A stretch of 64,000 nt of DNA from Komagataeibacter sp. FNDCR2 (lineage in GTDB: Bacteria > Pseudomonadota > Alphaproteobacteria > Acetobacterales > Acetobacteraceae). The stretch lies in contig NZ_JAIWOU010000001.1 of assembly GCF_021295395.1 (NCBI RefSeq), positions 437,001-501,000 of the forward strand. The letters run 5' to 3'. Both the position numbers and the translations under genes were made by a program. Shown one piece after another: positions 42,541-49,612 of the stretch (the stretch's first letter is position 1; each line of letters begins with the position of its first letter). The notes beneath the pieces were generated by a model. The model saw nothing but the letters and a program-made list of their open reading frames with translations, made no database searches and was not told the DNA's origin.

Positions 42541-43515
42541 ATGACTGAACAGTCACGCGCTGCGGCATGGCAGGGGTTGCCTGTCATATCTGTAGCGGGC
42601 CTGAGCGCGCCATCGCGCGCCCGGCGGGAAGAAGTCGGGGCGGCGCTGCATGTCGCCTGTCGCGACATGGGTTTTTTCTACTGTATCGATCACGGCGTAC
42701 CGGCCGATCTGATCGCGGCGGTCTTCGCGCAATCCCGCGCGTTCTTCGCCCTGCCCGGGGCGGAGAAGGAAGCCCTTAACAAGAACCGCTCCACCTGCAA
42801 CCGTGGCTATGAACCGCTGCGTGACCAGACGCTGGAACCCGGCGCGCCGCCGGACCTGAAGGAAGGGTTCTATATCGGCCCTGAAAAACCGCTGGACGAT
42901 CCCGCCGTGCTGGCCGGGCGCTTCAATCAGGGACCGAACCAGTGGCCACAGGACATGCCGGAATTCCATCGGGTCATGATGGAATACAGCGCCGCCATGA
43001 CCGAACTGGGCGAGCGACTGATGCGCGGCATCGCGCTCTCGCTCGGCCTGGACGAGGAGTATTTCGCCACCTTCTGCCACGACCCGCTCACCACGCTGCG
43101 CCTGCTGCATTACCCGCCCCAGCCGGCAAAGGCCCCACCGGGGCAGAAAGGCGCGGGCGCGCATACCGATTTCGGCGGCCTGACGCTTTTGTTGCAAGAT
43201 GGCAGCGGCGGCCTTCAGGTCCGTGCGCCAGATGGCGAATGGCTGGACGCCACGCCCATTCCGGGCAGTTTCGTCATCAACCTGGGGGACATGATCTCGC
43301 GCTGGACCAACAACCGCTACCGCTCCACGCTGCACCGGGTCATCAATACCTCGGGCCATGAACGGTATTCGGTACCGTTTTTCCATACCGGCAATCCCGA
43401 TCTGGTGGTGTCCTGCCTGCCGGGCTGTCTTGAGCCGGGGGAAAGCCCGCTCTGGCCCCCCGTCACGGTGGAGGATCACCTGCGCACCATGTACGACCGG
43501 ACCTATGGCCGATGA
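42541..43515 (+). CDS. Isopenicillin-N-synthase-family Fe(II)/2-oxoglutarate oxygenase
   Basis: This 324-residue protein has the DIOX_N opening DMGFFYCIDHGVPADLI near residue 42 and a beta-helix core with GAHTDFGGLTLLLQDG near residue 205 (HxD), distal His in STLHRVINTS near residue 264 and RYSVPFF with the 2OG-binding Arg. The ATG at 42541, after AAAGAAGGA, is preferred to one at 42505. Its stop overlaps the start of the hydrolase gene (ATGA). Context suggests hydroxylation of a purine or pyrimidine derivative, not antibiotic synthesis. It is a paralogue of the oxygenase at 17084-17995. Confidence 0.85.
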   Translation: MTEQSRAAAWQGLPVISVAGLSAPSRARREEVGAALHVACRDMGFFYCIDHGVPADLIAAVFAQSRAFFALPGAEKEALNKNRSTCNRGYEPLRDQTLEPGAPPDLKEGFYIGPEKPLDDPAVLAGRFNQGPNQWPQDMPEFHRVMMEYSAAMTELGERLMRGIALSLGLDEEYFATFCHDPLTTLRLLHYPPQPAKAPPGQKGAGAHTDFGGLTLLLQDGSGGLQVRAPDGEWLDATPIPGSFVINLGDMISRWTNNRYRSTLHRVINTSGHERYSVPFFHTGNPDLVVSCLPGCLEPGESPLWPPVTVEDHLRTMYDRTYGR

Positions 43516-44279
43516 GCGGGACATCCGGTTCCACGCCCGTCATCCTCATCCACGGCGCATGGCAGGGAAGCTGGGCATGGCAGCCCTTTCTGGCCGCGTG
43601 GGCGCGGCGCACCGATATTCCCGCCCATGCGGTTGACCTGCCGGGCAACGGGGTGGACGCAACCCCGGCGCGGGATGCGACGCTGGCGGGGTACGTGGCG
43701 CATGTGGCCGGTATCATGGACACTCTCGGCCAGCCCGTGACCCTTGTGGCCCATTCGGGCGGCGGGGTGGTGGCCTCCGCCGTGGCCGAGCGTTTTCCGG
43801 ACCGCGTGCGCGGCATTGCCTATCTGGCGGGCATGATGCTGCCTGATGGCATGGGCTTCGGGCAGGTCGTGGAACGGATGCTGCCCGACCATCCGGCGGC
43901 GTCGGGCATCAACCCCTACCTGAACTGGCCGGAACCGGGTGTGGTCTCCGTCGTTCCGCCCGAGGCGGCGGTCGCCATCTTCCTGCATGACTGCCCGCCT
44001 GACGTGGCCATTGCCGCATCGCGCAGGCTTACCCCGCAGGGTCTGGGTGGGCTGGATCTGCGCGCGCGCCTGACCCCCGAACGCTTTGGCACGGTGCCGC
44101 GCCTGTATGTCGAGGCGACGCAGGACCGCTCCGTCATCCTGCCCGTGCAGCGCCACATGCAGGCCCTTGTGCCCGGCGCGCGGGTTGTCAGCATGCCTAC
44201 CGGCCACGCCCCGCAGGTGGCGGATCCGGAGGGTACGGTTGCGCATATTCTTCCCTTTGCACAAGGAGCGGGCGCATGA
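43512..44279 (+). CDS. Alpha/beta hydrolase
   Basis: The 255-residue protein opens with VILIHGAWQGSWAWQPFLA and has the nucleophile elbow VAHSGGGVVAS near residue 78 (Ser), an acid in LYVEATQDRSV near residue 205 and a C-terminal His in PTGHAPQVADPE near residue 235. This is a serine hydrolase of the esterase/salicylate-esterase subgroup; the substrate is unknown. It is translationally coupled by 4-base overlaps both to the oxygenase before it and the binding protein after it, so it should take part in the same pathway, perhaps opening a ring product or ester. Confidence 0.83.
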   Translation: MSGTSGSTPVILIHGAWQGSWAWQPFLAAWARRTDIPAHAVDLPGNGVDATPARDATLAGYVAHVAGIMDTLGQPVTLVAHSGGGVVASAVAERFPDRVRGIAYLAGMMLPDGMGFGQVVERMLPDHPAASGINPYLNWPEPGVVSVVPPEAAVAIFLHDCPPDVAIAASRRLTPQGLGGLDLRARLTPERFGTVPRLYVEATQDRSVILPVQRHMQALVPGARVVSMPTGHAPQVADPEGTVAHILPFAQGAGA

Positions 44280-45424
44280 TCCTGCCACGCAGACGCCTGC
44301 TTGCCGGTGCCGGAGCGGTGGCCTCCACCGGCTTTCTCCCGCGTCCCGGCCTTGCGGCGGCGCCCGCCGGAACCGAAGCGATCCTGGAAGCACTGGCCAC
44401 CCCCTATGCCAACCTGCCCCCCTTGCCCCCGGTGGCGGAGGAAGACGCCCTGGTGGCCATGGGTTACGTCGGCCCGACCAGTGATGGCGGCTGGACCGAA
44501 ATGCACCATGTCGCCCTGCAGGCGGTGCGCAGGACATTCCCGAAACTGCGCACGGTTTATGTGGAAAGCGTGCCCTATTCCGCCGATGCGACCCGTCTTT
44601 TGCGCGAATTCGTGGCCGAAGGCGCGCAGATGATCATGACTGGCGCGGATTATGGTGATTTCCTGACCGATGTGGCCGCCCGCGCGCCGGACACCGCCTT
44701 CGTACAGTGTGATGGCCGGGCCGTGCGGCGCAATGTAAGCTGGTATTACATCGCGCACTGGTATGTCAGCTACGTGATTGGCGTGACGGCGGGGCTGCTG
44801 AGCAAGACGGGCAAGCTGGGCTTTATCGGCGCGTTCCCGCTGCCCTCGGCCTATGCCGGGTCCAATGCGCTGCTTATGGGCGCGCGCACCATCAACCCCG
44901 ATGCGACGATGCAGGTCATCACCATCAATGCCTGGTTCGATCCGCAGGCCGCCATACAGGCCGCCAACGCACTGGCGGACAAGGGATGTGACTTCCTGTT
45001 CGGTATCATGGACGAGGCAGGCTACCTGCATGTGGCGCAGGAACGCGGGCTGTGGGCGGCGATGTGGAACAAGGACATCCGCCAGTTCGGGCCGGATGCC
45101 TATGTGGCCTCGGTCGTGCTTGATTTCGCGCAGTTCTATATTTCCCAGATCCGCGCCCGTCTGGCGGGCACATGGCGGCCAGTCCCCCATATGCTGAAAA
45201 TGGGGGAGGGCGTGGACCGTGACCCCTGGGGCCGCCGCGTGCCGCAGGAAGTCCGTGAAAAGGCCGACAGCGTGCGCACACGCATCATGAACGGGTGGTC
45301 ACCCTTCGTCGGTCCCCTGCGCGACCAGCACGGCACGCAGCGCCTTGCCCCGGGTGAGGTCATGAACGACCTTGAACTCTACCACTGGAACTGGGCGCTG
45401 GAGGGGGTGAGCGGGCTGCCATAG
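44276..45424 (+). CDS. BMP-family substrate-binding protein with Tat signal
   Basis: The 382-residue protein begins with a Tat-type leader, PRRRLLAGAGAVASTGF, processed near LAAAPA at residue 28. The mature part has the basic membrane protein (BMP/PnrA) pattern: GYVGPTSDGGWTEMH near residue 65, GKLGFIGAFPLPSAYAGSNA near residue 178 and NAWFDPQAAIQAANALADKG near residue 220. BMP proteins bind purine nucleosides or related ligands for ABC importers. No permease or ATPase gene is adjacent, so it must pair with components elsewhere. It ends the operon and faces the guanine-deaminase-like gene. Confidence 0.83.
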   Translation: MILPRRRLLAGAGAVASTGFLPRPGLAAAPAGTEAILEALATPYANLPPLPPVAEEDALVAMGYVGPTSDGGWTEMHHVALQAVRRTFPKLRTVYVESVPYSADATRLLREFVAEGAQMIMTGADYGDFLTDVAARAPDTAFVQCDGRAVRRNVSWYYIAHWYVSYVIGVTAGLLSKTGKLGFIGAFPLPSAYAGSNALLMGARTINPDATMQVITINAWFDPQAAIQAANALADKGCDFLFGIMDEAGYLHVAQERGLWAAMWNKDIRQFGPDAYVASVVLDFAQFYISQIRARLAGTWRPVPHMLKMGEGVDRDPWGRRVPQEVREKADSVRTRIMNGWSPFVGPLRDQHGTQRLAPGEVMNDLELYHWNWALEGVSGLP

Positions 45425-45437
45425 GAACAGGAAGCGG

Positions 45438-46811
45438 TTACAACACCGCTCCATGCGCCCGGCGTCCGCCCACCCAGACGGTGCGGATGTTGGGGCGCCC
45501 CATATTGCACAGAACCTGCTGGGCAATATCCTCGGGCGCGTAGTCGCTGTCCCCATCGGGGAGGAGCATGATATTGCTGCCCGGCGCCGCGCGGTCGATC
45601 AGGAGGGCGTCAAACGCCATGCCCGCCTCAAGCTGTCCCGCCGCGATATCAAGTGCGGCGGTGCCGCCGCGTGTGGCCAGCCACAACCCCTCCGCAAAGG
45701 TCAGGCGTGCACCGGGACGGCCGCGCCGCCGTGGGGGCAGGGCGGGATCATTGCCGGTATCCAGCATGCGCGCGGCGGTAACCGCCATGGCGGCGTTGAG
45801 GGCCACGGAAGGCGAATATCCCCCCGATATATCCGTGCCCAGCCCCACATGCACTCCCGCCTGCCATGCCTGCCGCAGGGGCAGCACCGCCCCGGCGAAA
45901 TAGGCGTTGGATAACGGACAATGCGCAATGCTCGCGCCGCGTGCCTGCACCAGCGCCATGTCATCGGCACTCATGAAGCACGAATGGGCCAGCACGGTGC
46001 TACGCCGCAGCAGCCCGAAGCGGTCCAGCGCCACGGTATCGTTCACCCCCATGCGCTGGTGGACGTAATCATGCTCCCAGTCACTTTCGGAGCAATGGGT
46101 CTGGATCAGGCAGTCCTCCACCGCTGCAAGCGCGCCAAGCCCGTGCAGCAGGCCATCGGTACAGGCGGGAATGAAGCGCGGGGTCACCATGGGGCGCACC
46201 AGTCCGCGTTCGTTGCCCGGCAGGGCGCGCACGGCATGGATGAACCGGCGTGAGGCAGCCAGCGCCTGCTCGATGGACGGATTACGATAGTCCGCCGGGC
46301 ACAGGGCGGGGTCATCCATCGCCACCAGCCCCACATGCGCCCGCAGGCCATGGCGCAGGCAGGTACGGGCCAGAACCAGACTGCTTTCTTCATGTATGGT
46401 GGCAAAAAATACCGCCGTGGTGGTGCCATTGGCCAGCAGGGTGGTGACCATCTGCTCATAAACCGGGGCGGCAAAAGCCGGATCGGCAAAGCGGGCCTCA
46501 AGCGGAAAGGTGCGCTGCTCCAGCCATTCGCGCAGCGGCAGGTCCAGCGCGCGCCCCATCTGCGGCCACTGGGGGGCATGGACATGCAGGTCGGCAAAGC
46601 CGGGCATGAGCAGTTGCACGGGCGTGAGGTCATGCACGGGCATGCCGCTACGTGCCGCTTCATCCAGCATGGCGGTGGCAGCGGGTGTGTCCGCCCCATG
46701 GGTCGCCACAATCAGGCCATCAGCTCCCACATGCAGCACCCGGCGCTCCATGGTGACATGCCGGGCGCTGGCGGGATTGAGGACATGCCCGCGTATGACA
46801 AAATCATCCAT
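45438..46811 (-). CDS. Guanine-deaminase-like amidohydrolase
   Basis: The 457-residue protein is an amidohydrolase with HxH in FADLHVHAPQWPQMGRAL near residue 66, a typical guanine deaminase block (LPLREWLEQRTFPLEARF near 85), IQTHCSES near 228, LAHSCFM near 268 and GLGTDISGG near 317. It would convert guanine to xanthine with zinc in the cytosol. The ATG at 46811 is preferred to a TTG at 46838. It converges with the 41.1-45.4 kb nucleobase cluster, 13 bases between stop codons. Confidence 0.85.
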   Translation of the reverse strand: MDDFVIRGHVLNPASARHVTMERRVLHVGADGLIVATHGADTPAATAMLDEAARSGMPVHDLTPVQLLMPGFADLHVHAPQWPQMGRALDLPLREWLEQRTFPLEARFADPAFAAPVYEQMVTTLLANGTTTAVFFATIHEESSLVLARTCLRHGLRAHVGLVAMDDPALCPADYRNPSIEQALAASRRFIHAVRALPGNERGLVRPMVTPRFIPACTDGLLHGLGALAAVEDCLIQTHCSESDWEHDYVHQRMGVNDTVALDRFGLLRRSTVLAHSCFMSADDMALVQARGASIAHCPLSNAYFAGAVLPLRQAWQAGVHVGLGTDISGGYSPSVALNAAMAVTAARMLDTGNDPALPPRRRGRPGARLTFAEGLWLATRGGTAALDIAAGQLEAGMAFDALLIDRAAPGSNIMLLPDGDSDYAPEDIAQQVLCNMGRPNIRTVWVGGRRAHGAVL

Positions 46812-46982
46812 GTGGTCCCGGCCCTTATCTGTTACCAATCCGGTCCTTTATGGCCGCAATGGCGCATCCTGTACAGCCCGAAACAGGAGCAGGGGCATAA
46901 AGCCCGGGGCAGGCGGAGGGGCGGAATATAGGGTGATGGGAAAAACCCTTTTAAACACAGCGGGAATTACGAAACGCAGGTT

Positions 46983-47029
46983 TTTTCCACAGGGTTATCT
47001 TTCCGACTATCCCCGGAATCTGTGGATAA
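46983..47029. other. Pair of facing DnaA-box-like sequences
   Basis: TTTTCCACA (46983-46991) and TGTGGATAA (47021-47029, reverse complement TTATCCACA, a perfect DnaA 9-mer) face each other 29 bases apart in a short intergenic region between the guanine deaminase gene and the cupin gene. There are no origin-associated genes nearby. Confidence 0.35.
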
Positions 47030-47074
47030 GACGGGCAGGGTCAGGAGATCCTGAAGCCGTTTTTCCGCCCGGTC

Positions 47075-47623
47075 CTAACGATAGCGACATGGCTGGTTGA
47101 TAACCGGCGCATTGGCGGACTGGATGACCATGAGCGTGACCGGCCCATCGCCCATATTGCCCGCGTCATGGCCTTTCCTGCCCTTATAGGGGCCGGTTTT
47201 CATGGGGCGTACGTTCTGGTCCTCTCCAAACAGGATGTCGCCGGAGCCCATTACCACACGGGTGCCGTCCATCGCCTGCACATACCAGCTCCCCCGCAAC
47301 GGCACGATCCATTGCGGCTTCGGGTCAGGGTGCCATGTGCCGTTCCAGTGCGCGGGCTGCACCGTGATCATGATGGTCGCCAATTGCTGCGGCATGGGAT
47401 CCTGCCACTGGGGGCCTGCGGGGGGCGACATGCTTTTGAGGAAGAAATCATGTACCGGGCAGGTGGAAATATGGCTTATCCCTTTGTCATCCGTCCATAA
47501 ATGCCGGTAGAACCGCTGCGGTGCGTCCGGCATGGGGGCTGGCGGGGCTGGGGATGCCGCAAGGGCGGGTAGCGCCAGTGCGGACAGCAGGCCAGCGGAC
47601 AGCAGCATGGGGCGGATAAGCAT
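47075..47623 (-). CDS. Periplasmic cupin-domain protein
   Basis: The 182-residue protein has a signal peptide (MLIRPMLLSAGLLSALALPA then LAASPAPP) and a single cupin barrel: MITVQPAHWNGTWHPDPKPQW near residue 88 (MITVQPAHWNGTWHPDP), WIVPLRGSWYVQAMDG near residue 108 and GDILFGEDQN. The His residues in NGTWHP are the probable metal ligands. Exported cupins of this type are not well characterised. The ATG at 47623 is chosen because the signal peptide starts there. Confidence 0.72.
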   Translation of the reverse strand: MLIRPMLLSAGLLSALALPALAASPAPPAPMPDAPQRFYRHLWTDDKGISHISTCPVHDFFLKSMSPPAGPQWQDPMPQQLATIMITVQPAHWNGTWHPDPKPQWIVPLRGSWYVQAMDGTRVVMGSGDILFGEDQNVRPMKTGPYKGRKGHDAGNMGDGPVTLMVIQSANAPVINQPCRYR

Positions 47624-47722
47624 GGCGATCCTCTTCGCTCCGGGCCGGGGACCTGTCGTCCCGGCTACGTGCCCCCGGAAAACGGGTGGACAGGGAAGGG
47701 GACGATACAACATGTTTTCCCA

Positions 47723-48271
47723 TCAGGCTGGAATGTAAAATTCTCCCGTCGTGCCAGGAAACGCCACATTGGCCCGATCTCTCCACACAAACCGCACTTT
47801 CAGGGAACACCCCAGAGTCCGCGCCGCGTGACTGATCGCACGCCATGCGCCATTGGCATCCTGTCCCTGTACGGAAATATCTACATCGGCGAGGTGCCTG
47901 TAACCTTCATCTGTCTTTAAGCCTTTTACGAACCTTACGGCCATATTTTTCTGCAGGTCATCCTTGTTCATGGCTGCTCTGGCGACTTTTCTTACAAACA
48001 GATTCAGTAATCCGTTCCATGTAGTTTCAGACCGGAGCGGGGGCTTTCCATCAATTTCAACATTGATCAGCTTGGTGTGGGTCAGGTCGGGCGGGGTAAA
48101 CGGATTGAAACAGGTTACATTATTTTCGATATTTCTGCCTCCGTCTGTCTTTGTCTTTTCGTAATTATCAAGAATTTTATTGATAACACTTTCTATGGTG
48201 TCCACCAGAGGTTCCGCATGTTCCTGCAATCTGGAGAAAGTTCTGTCGGTTAATTCTATCATTGGCGCCAT
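47723..48271 (-). CDS. Conserved hypothetical protein of AT-richer composition
   Basis: This 182-residue soluble protein starts MAPMIELTDRTFSRLQEHAEP and has an N-terminal helical pair resembling a small ribbon-helix-helix-like or dimerisation unit, a Thr/Asp/Pro linker (TPPDLTHTKLINVEIDGKP) and a C-terminal domain with YRHLADVDISVQGQDANGAW and KVRFVWR. I have the impression of a family linked to restriction or mobile modules, but cannot name it. The gene is AT-richer than its neighbours and stands alone, which fits horizontal acquisition. Confidence 0.55.
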   Translation of the reverse strand: MAPMIELTDRTFSRLQEHAEPLVDTIESVINKILDNYEKTKTDGGRNIENNVTCFNPFTPPDLTHTKLINVEIDGKPPLRSETTWNGLLNLFVRKVARAAMNKDDLQKNMAVRFVKGLKTDEGYRHLADVDISVQGQDANGAWRAISHAARTLGCSLKVRFVWRDRANVAFPGTTGEFYIPA

Positions 48272-48435
48272 TTCGATGATTCCCGTTCCAGTCTACGTAA
48301 AAGCCTTATACTGCGGTAGGTGGAAATAGGCAACCATTTCCATCATTTCGTTTATCCTGAAATTTTCCGGATATTCCCGTTGGTTTTAGCCTATAGCCAC
48401 TTATCGCGCTCTCGCCGTAAACTGGGTATCTTCCT

Positions 48436-49566
48436 TTACGGCACGGATGGTGTCGCGCCGTAGGTCAGGCGATAGATCGCGCCTGACTGGTCATCGCTGA
48501 TCAGCATGCTGCCATCGGGCAGGGGCTGTACGTCCACCGGGCGGCCCCATGCGTTCTGGCCCTGCCGGAAGCCGCTTACCAGCACGGTGGGCGGCTGTGG
48601 CACGCCATTCGCGCCGAAATGGACCGTCACCACCTGATACCCCGCAAGCTGGCTGCGGTTCCAGGATCCATGTTCGGCAATCATGATGTTGCCGCGATAG
48701 GCGGCGGGAAACTGGCGGCCTTCATAAAACCGCAGTCCCAGCGCCGCGACATGCGCCCCCAGCAGCAGGGCGGGCGGTGTGAATTCGCTGCATGCGCGCC
48801 GCCTGCCGAATTGCGGGTCCGGCACATTGCCCTGATGGCAGTAGGGATAGCCAAAGGACTGACCCACCCTGTCCAGCCGGTTGAGTTCATCGGCCGGCAC
48901 GTCATCGCCCATGTTGTCGCGCCCGTTATCGGTAAACCAGAGGGTATCCGTTCCCTCCCGCCACGTCAGGCCGACCGAGTTGCGGATGCCGAACGCCACG
49001 TCGCGCCGGTCCGTGCCATCGGGGGCCATGCTGATGATACGGCCGAACTCATGCCCTACATCGCAGATGTTGCACGGCGCGCCGATGGGCACATACAGCC
49101 GGTCATCCGGCCCGAAGGCGATGAATTTCCATGAATGGTCACCCGGCCTGTACGGCAGTTCCGCCCCCACGGGTTCGGGCCGGGGTGGCGCGTCGAGATG
49201 GTTTTCAATATCGCGCAGCACCACGATGCGATCCATGTCCGACACATACAGATCCCCCCCATGGAAGGCCACGCCCACGGGCAGGTTCAGCCCGTGGGCA
49301 ATGGTGCGGACCCTGACCGGGCCACTGCCGTCAATCCCGCTCAAGGCATAGACCCTGCCGACACCCATGCTGCCCACGAAAAGGGTGCCCCGCGCCCCGA
49401 CCGCCATCTCACGCGCGCCGGGCACCTGATCGGAAACAAGGCTGACATGAAAGCCCGGCGGCGCGCGCAACAGGTCCACGGGCACGGCGGCCCGCGCGAT
49501 GACGGGCATCATGACCAGCGGCACCAGACATGACTGCACGGCGCGGGAAAGAAGGGAACATGTCAT
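48436..49566 (-). CDS. PQQ-dependent sugar dehydrogenase (glucose/sorbosone dehydrogenase type)
   Basis: The 376-residue protein has a signal peptide (residues 1-26, ending IARA) and a six-bladed beta-propeller of the soluble glucose/sorbosone dehydrogenase family: GTLFVGSMGVGRVYAL near residue 55, FGPDDRLYVPIGAPCNIC near residue 150 and ISDDQSGAIYRLTYG near the end. It oxidises an aldose or aldehyde in the periplasm with PQQ. Such enzymes are abundant in acetic acid bacteria. The ATG at 49566 follows AAGGAGACCCGTC. Substrate is not predictable. Confidence 0.82.
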   Translation of the reverse strand: MTCSLLSRAVQSCLVPLVMMPVIARAAVPVDLLRAPPGFHVSLVSDQVPGAREMAVGARGTLFVGSMGVGRVYALSGIDGSGPVRVRTIAHGLNLPVGVAFHGGDLYVSDMDRIVVLRDIENHLDAPPRPEPVGAELPYRPGDHSWKFIAFGPDDRLYVPIGAPCNICDVGHEFGRIISMAPDGTDRRDVAFGIRNSVGLTWREGTDTLWFTDNGRDNMGDDVPADELNRLDRVGQSFGYPYCHQGNVPDPQFGRRRACSEFTPPALLLGAHVAALGLRFYEGRQFPAAYRGNIMIAEHGSWNRSQLAGYQVVTVHFGANGVPQPPTVLVSGFRQGQNAWGRPVDVQPLPDGSMLISDDQSGAIYRLTYGATPSVP

Positions 49567-49612
49567 GACGGGTCTCCTTACCCGCACATGCCTCCACCCG
49601 CGCGGGGCGGGA

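Noticed and set aside
46983-47029. Replication origin
   Set aside because: Two DnaA-like boxes alone are not enough; no dnaA, parAB, hemE or gidA genes and no clustered boxes are near.
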